From contig CAUYUJ010012558.1 of assembly GCA_963575745.1 (NCBI GenBank), positions 215,001 through 279,000 of the forward strand: 64,000 nucleotides of DNA. Reading direction: 5' to 3'. Below the pieces are notes generated by a model. It was not told the DNA's origin. It searched no databases and saw only the letters and a program-made list of their open reading frames with translations. This document shows, piece by piece, positions 47,766-57,124 of this stretch. This DNA is from Prorocentrum cordatum (taxonomy: Eukaryota > Sar > Dinophyceae > Prorocentrales > Prorocentraceae). Numbering within the stretch: the stretch's first letter is position 1; the number at the start of each line of letters is the position of its first letter. A program made the translations under genes and the position numbers.

Positions 47766-49095
47766 CTTCCTTCTCCCAGTCCATCCTCGGCAACCCTCAT
47801 CCTCTTCGTCCTCCTCTGAGTTCCCCTCCTCGTCTCCGTTCCGCGCCTCCTGCTTGTCTGGTCCCCTTGTCCTCCTCCTCCCTCCTCGTCCTTTCCTTCT
47901 CGACAGGAGACGGAGGATGCAGATGGGCAGGATCATTTTAGGGCAACGAGGAAGCGAAGGGGGAGGAGAAGGATGAGGACGACGACGACGACGAAGCGAC
48001 GGCCATCCTCCTCGTCCTTCCCATCCTCTCTCCTCCTCCCTCTCATGATCCCTCCTCCCTCCTCGCCCATCCCACTCGACCCACAATCCGCCATCCTCGC
48101 CCTTCTCAGCTCGATGTGTGGGCGCCCCAGCTGCCCAACCTGTGGGGTTCTGAAGCGTCTATAGACGAACTTCTTGGCTCCTTGACCGGCCAAACGACGT
48201 GGTGTGCACATCGAGCCCAACCGACCCAGACATCCACCGATATAATTGTCTCAATCCGCGGCCCCAAAGGTCCCGACCCCTTCCCCAGCGGTGGATCTTC
48301 GCCCGGATCCATTTCTGATGGCCCCTAGGCCCCGATAACGGGCCCTGGAGGCCGAAGCCCTGGAAAGAACGCCGGATGGAAACAATCACACCCTCGGATC
48401 TCCAGGGAGATCGCCCCCCTTTCCGGCGGGGCTCGGCTCCCTAGCCCGGTCCGGCAGCGCGAGCTCGTGCAGCAGGGGCAGCTGCTCGAGCAGCTTCCGC
48501 AGGAGGCCCATGCGGAGGCCGGCAAAGCCGTAGAGGACCAGGCGCACGTACCTCGGGGGAGGGCCAAGGACTGCAGGAGCGGTACAGCAGACAGTCTGAT
48601 CAAGGAAACGATAGTGTAAGAAACTTGGGCCAGCTCCCCAAAACGTTGCTTGAAACCTGTTTGTAACACTGGAGGGACAAACGTGCTCAAGGAGCGGAAC
48701 CAGCCGCACGCACCTCGGGCCAGTACCAGAGGGGTCGTGGCTCGAGGACTGCAGGATCATAAGACGAAGCCAGGACGAGGCCGAGGACGACGACGACGAG
48801 GACAAGGACGACGAGGATTAGGACCACCCCACGACCCCGCGGACGACGGCCCGCCGCTGAGCCCCCCCGCGCCCCGAGCCAAGGCCCCTGACGCGACCCC
48901 AGCTCTCCCCGACGCTCCGTGAAGGACACGCGACTCTTACGACGAAGCCAAGACGAATACAGAATCTGGTGGGGATACGTCGAGAATCTCTGAGATCCGG
49001 CTGCTCTGGAGGATGCCTCGGGCGCCGCGGCCTTCTCGGAGCGCTCTGGGGCGCTCTGAGAGCGTGCCAGGACGCTGTGGGACGGAGTTGTCCTC
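47766..49095. other. No gene recognised; dispersed repeat J copy
   Basis: Contains repeat J at about 48230-48355 (aattgtctcaatccgcggcc, ggtcccgaccccttcccc). The frames here are Arg/Pro-rich and mirrored on both strands. A gacgacgacgaggacaagg stretch (48785-48820) is a short simple repeat. Confidence 0.5.
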
Positions 49096-49335
49096 GTCCT
49101 GGCCCCGTCCGAGATCTGTAAGTGAATCGGGGAATCTGGTCGGATCGGAACGTGCGTCGGATCGGGCCGAATCGGCAAGGGGGTCGAAATCGGACCAGAT
49201 CGGCCGCGACAGGATACACGACAATGGCCCGCAGGGATCGGGCCGCATCGGATCGCCGGAACATCGGAATCGAATCGTACGGGGTTGGCGAAATCGATAT
49301 CGAATCGGATCGATCGGATCTAACTGGGTCCTAGA
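49096..49335. repeat. GATCGG-type degenerate short repeat
   Basis: ATCGGA and GATCGG words recur about every 10-20 bases over ~230 bases. This explains the odd Arg/Ser/Ile-rich frames crossing it. Confidence 0.65.
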
Positions 49336-51085
49336 GGCTCGCACCAAAAAGACGACCGACCGATCGGCCTTCGACCTTCCCCCGCACCCTCCGCGCTGCA
49401 GATGCCGTGTGGCGGCGGCCACCACCGCGGACGCAGCGGCGGCCTCCATCGCGGCCGAATGGAATTACCGCGATGGAGAATCGAGTACTCGAGGACTGGA
49501 GGTTCGAGACTGCTGCGTGTTCTGCGCCCGGCCTCCGGCAGGCCTCTGGTCTGCGGTGTTGGATCGGGGGTCCAGGATCGAGGTTCCAGGGTCCAACATT
49601 CGAGGACTCGAGAATCCGCAAAATACGTTTGTGTACCACACCCTCCCCGCCCCAGTCAGATTCCACCGCACGGGGCGACGATTAGTATCCCAAAAACACG
49701 CCCCAGGAAGGAGAAATATTTACCAGGCCCACGGGTCCGTTCTGACTAGAATTTCGAAGCGAATCCAGCCATGGCGACGAGGACAGCCAAAGAAACCCAA
49801 AAAGAAGAAAACGAGGAAAGGGTCGCGGTTCCGGCGCCTTTTTTCCTTCTTCGTATAGAGAGACCCGGCGCCTTCCGACCTCTCTAAACCTCCTGGGCCC
49901 TCTGGAGGCCTCCGCGGAAGCCTCCAACCGGGAGCATCTCCCGGGCGGCCACCCGAAACTTCCTCGGGGGCGTGCCAGCGAGGTGCCTGGCGCGCTCGTC
50001 GGGCGAGGCCGCCTCCAGCCGGCGCAGCTCGTCCTGGACGCCCACCTGCAAAGGAGCACTGGGCGTTGCTCCATGGGTGGCGAAAATACAGGCCCCCTCG
50101 AGTCACGAGTAATTCACGACCTCCCGAACGAAGCGGACCCCACCTCCCCCCTTTAGAAATCGTGGGTTGGTGGGGTAAGGTTCGCATGTGGCCACCGAAC
50201 ACCTGTCGTCACCTCCCCTTTTTTTCGCGCGCCCCCATGGCGCAACGGCCGACAACAAAAGCACATGGCCCGTTCCGGAAAACTGGGATCCAAAAGCCAT
50301 GACCCCCGACGTCATGATTTTGTCATTGTTCGATGCCGTGCGTGCTCTGTTTCGCAAGATGATCCACGATGCTCCTCGATGGTCCTCGCCGAGAAACAAT
50401 GCACACGCCCAAGCGACACCAAGCAGATGCCTGCCTCCCCGATTTCTCGTCCCCTCCATGCATTCCGAAATGCCTAAGCGCAGCCGCCCCTTCCCCCCCA
50501 GCAAGAGTTATCTTGCTCCCGTCGTACTTAAGGACAACATCCCAGAAACAAATTCGAACACCCAGAACGGGATCGAAACAGTGTCTGCCCGACAGGCTGA
50601 GGAAGTGTCGAACGACAATCGCCTCCCGGGGCCCGACACGAGAAAACCCTAAAATTTCTGTACTTTCCCGGTGCTATAAATTCTTTCTGCTAGTCAAGGA
50701 ACAACAATCGGAAAATCATGACGCAAGAGTTGCTCCCCTGGAAGCCGTCGGGAGCGCGGGCAGGGGCGATTCCACAGGCGGCCCCGTCGGGCCCAGCACC
50801 GAAGAAAACCGCCCTGGCGACTCGCCCAGTCGGTCGGAAGAAGCGGGTCGGCGCCCGCCTTTCGTGTGCGACCGCTGGAGGTCGAGGCCACAAGTGTCTC
50901 GCACGCCTGGGTGTAAACAGCCTGGGTGTCAACAGCCTCCTGCAGACGGGTCCAGAGTTCTGGCCAAACGGCCGCGAGTGTGATAGCTGCCGTGCGCCAG
51001 GCACACGCCAGGGCAGTGGCAGCAAGAGAGGCGGGTTAGGGAGAGGAGGGCCAAGCGGTCAGGGAAAGGAACTCAGAGAGAGCGA
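49336..51085. other. No gene recognised; one copy of dispersed repeat D
   Basis: Repeat D lies at about 49733-49790 (ctgactagaatttcgaagcg, then atccagccatggcgacga). No other recognised feature was found in this 1.7-kb stretch. Confidence 0.45.
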
Positions 51086-51089
51086 AGGA

Positions 51090-51310
51090 GGGAGGAAGAG
51101 GAGGAGGAGGAGGAGGAGGAGGAGGAGGAGGAGGAGAAGGAGGAGGAGGAGGAGGAGGAGGGGGAGGAGGAGGGGGAGGAGGAGGAGGAGGAGGAGGAGG
51201 AGGAGGGGGAGGAGGGGGAGGAGGAGCAGGAGGAGGAGGGCGGGAGGAGGTGACGCGGGGCGCTGTCTCTTCAAAACGAAGACCCAACACCACAGGATGG
51301 TTGGGAAATA
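51090..51310 (+). repeat. GGA microsatellite with dispersed tag, copy 2
   Basis: GGA repeats with GGGGGA interruptions (51090-51240) are followed by cttcaaaacgaagacccaac and accacaggatggttggga (about 51260-51305). This is the same pair as at 5470-5605. Confidence 0.8.
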
Positions 51311-51639
51311 CACTGGAAGACCTAACCTGACCTTGCAGGAGGGGGTCCCGTTTCCCCCACTTGCCAGCGTCCTGGGGTTACTCTTTGTCCTGGCCTCCTG
51401 GGGCCTGATTTCACGGCCAACTTTCGTCTCCAGCCGCCGTGTCCTCCAGGTCCACTGTGAGCACCTGGCGTGCAAGATGCGCATCCAGATCTGCACTGCG
51501 TCTCTGAGTGTGGGCTCCCATCCAGAGAAACCAGAAGCGCTGTGGACACGGAACAAAACATGACCCCTAGAGGCTAGACTGTCATCCGCATCCACTGCGC
51601 CTCGCCTGAGCCTCTTGGGCGCCCCTTCCCCGTGAAGTC

Positions 51640-51870
51640 CAAGACGCAGTGGACACGGATATACACCGTGCCCGCACACCTCGCGGATGTCCTCTGGCCG
51701 GACGTGCAGGCCGCCGATGCAGCGCCCGCGCGACACAGCGGCGCAGCTGCCGCAGGCGAACTGCTGGCAGCGCCGCTCGGCCACCGAGTGCCAGAATACG
51801 CAGGCGGGGTTGTCGCAGGAGCGCTCCTCGGGAGCACGCAGGAATCTCAGACCCTCACGCGTCGTGAAAG
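51640..51870 (-). CDS. Possible Cys-rich exon inside a long minus-strand frame
   Basis: Within an open minus-strand frame spanning 51059-52774, only this part looks like protein. It has RSCDNPACVFWHSVAERRC, then FACGSCAAVSRGRCIGGL and REVCGHGVYPC. Spaced Cys and His residues suggest a metal-binding module, but the spacing fits no family I can name. The rest of the frame is low-complexity (Leu/Pro from the GGA tract) or overlaps the T3 inverted-repeat element. Exon ends could not be set. Confidence 0.25.
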
Positions 51871-52185
51871 AGCACGGTTGGAATGTTGTTTGCCGCTTTC
51901 GGCCAGTGAGGGCCCTCGCTGGGCCCCCCGGAACTCTCCGACACTGACTCAGGATGAAGAAGGGTCTAGACTTCCGGGAACCCCGTGCTAAAACAAATCT
52001 AAGCATCGGCTGCCTGGAGGGGAAGCGGGCCTTCTCGGATGGCCCAGAAGGGCACGTCCACAGAGGGCTTCTTAGAGGCCCTGCCCTTCTCTGAGAAGGC
52101 TTGCCCCCCCCCCACTTCCCCCCTCGGCGCGCCGCCAAGCATAGACAGAAAGAGCGGGAGACGGCATCAACACAAGTGTTGAAAG

Positions 52186-52320
52186 GTCTGCGAGGAGTTC
52201 TTGGGTCGGCGTTGGGCTTCGCCCCCGCCCCGCCTGCACGCGCATCGCGCGACAGGGGCGGCGCCAGAGGCGACGCCAACTGATGGGTCCAGGACCAACA
52301 CAAGAAATCCGCGCGGACCC
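52186..52320. mobile_element. Short inverted-repeat element, family T3, copy 1
   Basis: The left end, ggtctgcgaggagttcttgg, is close to the reverse complement of the right end (aagaaatccgcgcggaccc), about 20 of 25 bases. The interior has aggggcggcgccagaggcga, shared with 62935-63060. About 135 bases, non-coding. Confidence 0.55.
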
Positions 52321-52819
52321 CCGAACGATTACAGCCAAAATTCGGTCGTGAGGCATCTTCGGGGAGGGAGGAAGCCACTGATGAGCCCCTTGCCTGGACG
52401 CACGAAGAATGCCGAATGAAGGCCCGCGAAAGAACCGAAGGGGCATCGAGCCCCTTTCGAAAACAAAGTGGACTACACATCAAAGACCTGACTACATGCC
52501 TCTGTCTGCTCCCTTGGTGTCCGTTCCGTTGGAGCCTATGATGCCCCCTTCGCTGTCCGAGTCGGGCTTGTTTTGGACCAGATTTGGAACACATTTGGGA
52601 CAAGACTTGGACCAGATTCGCGCCTTCACAAGGGAGACGAGAAGAACGGGGAGAAGAAGAGGAGCAGGAAGGGCTCAGAGGACCAGAAGGCAGGGCCAAC
52701 TGATGCCCAAGTGCGGTCCACATGCAGGAACACCTGACTGCAATGTCGCGCCCACGGCTACGGTGAACGGACATCGAACTGACTGCATGCCGCTTTCTGT
52801 TCCCCGAGCTCCTCGGGGC

Positions 52820-53019
52820 CTCCTAGATGGGGACTGAACAAATGGGGTCGGAGGATCGCGCTGCATCGCGGATGCATCGCCGACGCATCGGCGACGTCGG
52901 CCGAGCTTCGGCGACGCCAATGCGGAGAAATTCGGGCTCCACACCGAAACACATCGCCGATGCATCGGCGATGCGGCGCGATCCTCCGACACCATCTGCT
53001 CGGACCTCATCTAAAAGGC
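52820..53019. mobile_element. Short terminal-inverted-repeat element, family T1, copy 1
   Basis: The outer 50 bases (starting cctcctagatggggactgaa) are about 41 of 50 complementary to the other end. The innermost part is near-perfect (gtcggaggatcgcgctgcat against the reverse of atgcggcgcgatcctccgac). The centre carries further small palindromes of the type gcatcgccgatgcatcggcg. Non-coding, 200 bases, MITE-like. The second copy is at 56655-56886. Confidence 0.8.
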
Positions 53020-53795
53020 CTAGCTTTCTGTATAATCACCGCTTTCTGTTCCCTGAGCTTTCCGTTCCCCCAGGAGAGCAAGCGACCACAACCACATCAA
53101 GGACACATCCTGCGGGATGTCCTGCGCGCGCTGACAATCGCCAGAACACCGAAGTCAACTTGGTGCTGGTAGTGGCCGATGTGGCGTCCCAGGACGGCCG
53201 CACGGACCACAGACGCAACCAGAGCGCTCCTGTCGAGGTCGGTGAGCTCTTCCCCGAGGCCCTCCCGAAAAATCAACTCGACTGTGGTTGTGGCTCTTCG
53301 TTGTGCCCGGCCCTCTGCTCCCCTAGCTCATCCATATCTTGTTTGACCGCACCGACGCAGCAGCCTGGCGGCACGGCACGAGAGACGAACGAGGAATGAC
53401 AGACGAGGACGACGGGAAAAAGGCACGGGTGCGGGGGGCTGCTTTTTCCTCCGCAGAACGCAACCAAAATAATCAACTCCACCGGCCGACCCGTCAAGCA
53501 CTGCAGATCACAACGGCATGGCTGCTCCGCAGCGTGAGATTGAGGGGCGACTGGCCGTCGTCTAACCGCACGCGTCCGCGTGCAGTATTTCCCGAATGGG
53601 CCTTGAAAGAAAAAGGGCGCGGGGGGAGGATCGCGCCTTGAATCTTTCAAGGCCAGGGGGCCGCCACTCTCTCGACTTGCCCTCCTCTGCCTCCGAGGAG
53701 GACGAGTAGGAGTAGGAGTAGGAGGAGGAGGAGGAGGAGGAGGAGGAGGAGGAGGAGGAGCGAGCGTCCCTGGGGGCAAGAGTCCTCCTCTCGCC
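53020..53795. other. No gene recognised; GGA microsatellite at the right
   Basis: GGA repeats with AGT interruptions lie at 53697-53765. The remaining sequence shows no assignable feature. Confidence 0.45.
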
Positions 53796-53797
53796 CG

Positions 53798-55745
53798 CTA
53801 CGCGCTCGGCTGAGCGCCCTCTGAGACACTCAGGGGCACGGCGTCGCGGTCGGCGGCGGAGGTGGCGACGCCGTCGGCGTCGGAGAGGGTGACGAGGTCC
53901 GCGGACGTGTCGCCGAAGGCCTCCTGCGACACGGGGTCGAAGGGAGTGTGGTCGGGGAAGGCGCCCTTCAAGGCCGCCAGGGCGACTAGGGCAGGGTCAT
54001 ATGCACCATCGATGTGAGCCCCAGCAGGAGCCATGTCGACGTCGACCGTCAGGTGCACGAAGTTGGGGTCGACGTCGTCGGGGTCCTCGGCGGCAGTGTG
54101 CGCGCCCGAGGGGATGCCGACCAGCGGCCGCGGCGCAGACCCGCCATCCTCTGAGTCGCAGGCCATATGCAGAAACCCACCATGTTGAAGCCACAGGCCG
54201 AATACGCACCGCCAGACTCAGCGCCAGCAGCGAGAGCACCCAACTCGCCGCGATCATCTTCGGCTAGAAGCTTATGGACAGGGGGCACTCGCACATCATG
54301 GGCAGCATTGGGCTAAAAAACAGGAGGTGTACCAGCACCGCGTGCAGCTGGAGAATGAAATCCAGGGGGCCCTTAATCTTCAGCAGGAGGGGGAGCACCA
54401 TTGAGGTGAGCAGCCGACGGCGGCACAGACGAAGAAGGATCAGCCACGGGCGGCGGGGAGCGGCGGCATGGTCATGTCATGCGGCGCAGCGGTGCCCTCC
54501 ACCTCCACGGACTCGACCTCCAGCTCGCTGTCCTCACTTTCGACGATGTGGCCATGCAGCCCAGGGTGTCCTGACACGTCGGGGACGTGGCAACAGGCAC
54601 GGCAGCAGGAACCAAAGCATGCGCCGACGAGATTGAAGAGCCAATCCAAGCAAAAACGTCCACATCAGCTCCTGGAGGTGGAGGGCTTGATGAGCTCGCA
54701 GCCGGCCAGGACGGCCTGGCACTGCAGGAGGCTGGAGGGCGTCCCTGCACGCTACAGACGGCTTTGGGTGGGGGCCAAAGATGTCTTCCGAACTCGCCAT
54801 CAGACATCACGTCGTCCTTGAGGAAGGCTGGTGGAGGCGGCGACCACGAGCGCCCCACCTGGACTTCGTCCATCACTTCTAAATCAGCATCTGCGGGGGA
54901 CGGGTAGGAGTCCGCTCCAGAACCGTGCTGAGTGTTTGGCTCGGTCTCGTTGGGAGAGTAGTTCGTCTTCCTCTGAGAGGGGCTCGGGATATTTTTGGAA
55001 GATGGATCCATCGGGTCCAGGTCGAGGTCGTCAATAGAAAAGCTACGGGCAGCGACAAGGCCAGCTATGTGCGCGCACGGTGTTGGAGTCATACTCAGCT
55101 CACGGCCATGCCGCTCAGTGCTGCCACGCTGATCCCAAAATAGACAGCGGATACAAAGGTCAATAGGCATGCGGGACGGGTCAGGGTGCCAGGTGAGTAT
55201 GTTCTAGTGCTGCGTGGACAGCTTAATCATCAAGCGCAAGACCTCATCCGAGGGGTCGAGGACCGCACCCAAAAGCTTCCGACGGAGGCGCTCACGAGAG
55301 ATAGCGCATCTATACCAAACTGACATGCAAATGTCTTCCGCTTCGTAGAAACGAAAGCGCTATTGGCAGCCACCCCTGCGAGCAATGATGCGGGAGAAAT
55401 GGTCCGCAAAGGGGGAGTAGAACAGCAGCCCGAAGACGTAGTCGACGCACCAGTCTATCCGCGGTGGATCAGCTCGCGACGAAGGGCAAGAAAGCGCTTG
55501 GCAGGGGAAAGAGCAGGGCGCGCACCACGAGAGTCCATATCGCTGAAAGAATAGCCGTCTTTGCAGAGAAGGTCGCCCGAGGCCTCAACCGCATTCTCTC
55601 GGAGCAGGTCGCCAGAGACGTCATCTGCAGACAGGAGAGAAGGTAGGCCGCGCAGGTCACCACAGACTTCAGTCACTTGGTTCCGGAGGAGCAACGCATC
55701 AAGGACCTCGGTCGTATACGGGCACGAAATAGCACGGAGGAGGCC
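53798..55745 (-). pseudogene. Unassigned coding-like region Y, with frame changes and two in-frame TAG
   Basis: Minus strand, in order: a frame at 55455-55745 with AISCPYTTEVLDALLLRNQV and DVSGDLLRENAVEASGDLL; a frame from about 55470 to 54475 reading RIDWCVDYVFGLLFYSPFAD, TAG (55360-55362), RFRFYEAEDICMSVWYRC and LGAVLDPSDEVLRLMIKL, TAG (55204-55206), NILTWHPDPSRMPIDLCIRC, then an acidic FSIDDLDLDPMDPSSKNI stretch; and then short acidic frames (54440-54649, 54049-54294, 53798-54166, the last with PDDVDPNFVHLTVDVDMAPA). I recognise no family. It may be a decayed gene or a multi-exon gene whose introns I cannot place. Confidence 0.4.
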
Positions 55746-55769
55746 ACAACCAGACACCGCAGGAAGAGG

Positions 55770-56070
55770 AGGAGGACGCGGAGGAGGAAAGGAAAGGAAA
55801 GGAAAGGAAAGGAAACATAACAAAGGAGGATAGGAGGATGACGAGGAAAAGGAAGAGGATGTAAGGAGGAGGAAGGACGATAAGGAGGAGGAGGAGGAGG
55901 ACGAGGGAGAGGAGGAGGAGGAGGAGGAGGAGGAGGAGGCGGTAGACGAGGAGGAGGAGGAGGAGGAGGAGGATGAGGATGAGGATGAGGAGGATGAGGA
56001 TGAGGATGAGGAGGAGGAGGAGGACTAGGAGGAGGAGGACGACTCCTGAGGACGACGACGACGACGACGA
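55770..56070. repeat. GGAAA and GGA microsatellite block
   Basis: A short GGAAA pentanucleotide run (55787-55815) leads into AGG/GGA repeats with gatgag interruptions (55820-56045) and ends in gacgac units. Long mirrored Arg/Glu and Pro/Leu frames are composition artefacts. Confidence 0.92.
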
Positions 56071-56654
56071 AGAGTGCGAAGGACACCGCGCTCCGCGCCC
56101 CGCGGCCTGGGGCGCGGAGGCGCTCCCCCTGCAGGGCGGCAGCGTCAAGAGGCGCGAAGACCACCGCGCCGTCACCGCACTGGCGGGGTGCGACGCGCGA
56201 GGCCTGAGGACCCTCAGTGGTACCGCTGGAGGGGGATCGTCGGCGGCGAGCCCGGGGGGAAAAGTTTCGGGTTCGGGGTTCGAGTCGTTTGTGCGTTTTT
56301 TTCGTCGGTCCTCAGCGGTTTTCCAGCCTCGGGATGCGTGCCAGCAGCTGCGCATCCGCCGCGGGCGTTCCGGGGGTGCCCCCGATCGTCCCGCACGCCC
56401 GCCGGAGACTCGACTTCTGTCCCAAAAACCAAATTCGGCAGCGAGCGAAGGGGAAAGTGAGAAGGAATAGGCCTTCTCAGAACGCTCGGGAGGCTCTCCC
56501 GGCCTTCTGAGAAACTTTCTCTGAACCATCCTCGAGGACGCGCGAGGGTTTCTGAAAAACCACGCCGCCTCCTGAGAAGGCCTTGTCCTGCTCACTTCCC
56601 CCCCCTCGCTTGCCGCCGAGATAGCCTCAGGGGGGGGCGCGAAGCTGCCAGAAG
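56071..56654. other. No gene recognised
   Basis: GC-rich sequence with a ccttctcag-type word recurring around 56470-56580. No gene or RNA is supported. Confidence 0.4.
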
Positions 56655-56886
56655 CCTCCTACATGGGGTCCGAGTAGACGGGGTCGGAAGATCCGGCCGC
56701 ATCGCCGATACATCGCCGATACATCGCCGGCGCATCGCCGAGGAATCGTCGATGCATCGGCGACCTTTGCGATGCATCGGCGTCGTCGGCAGGAGAGAAT
56801 TTGGCTCCACATAGTTCCGCATCGCCGTTGCACCGGCCATGCGGCGCGATCCTCCGACCCCATCTACTCCGACCCCATCTGGGAGG
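56655..56886. mobile_element. Short terminal-inverted-repeat element, family T1, copy 2
   Basis: The outer 50 bases (starting cctcctacatggggtccgag) match the reverse complement of the right end at about 42 of 50 positions. The centre holds gccgatacatcgcc units and the palindrome-rich gatgcatcggcg. Both arms contain ggggtcgga twice. It is 232 bases and lies about 240 bases upstream of the truncated LINE. Confidence 0.82.
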
Positions 56887-57124
56887 TCACGAGCTTCGAA
56901 TTTCGGGGAGGCCCCGAACTCCTCCGCGCACTTGGCCACGTTGAACTGAGGATCTCCGCCGCCCGGCTGCGGCAGCGGCCGCTGGGGCGCCGGCGGCAGG
57001 CCGCGGCTCTCCGGGGGCTGGAGGTGCGGGGGCAGCGGGGGGACCTTGTGAGGGGAGCAACAGATTTGGGACGCGGAAGGAGAAGGAGGAGGGGGAGGGG
57101 GCGAATGAGCGAAGAGCCCACAGG

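Noticed and set aside
51059-52774. A 571-codon minus-strand frame as one gene
   Set aside because: Its C-terminal part is the GGA microsatellite and its N-terminal part covers an inverted-repeat element. Only the central Cys-rich piece was kept, at low confidence.
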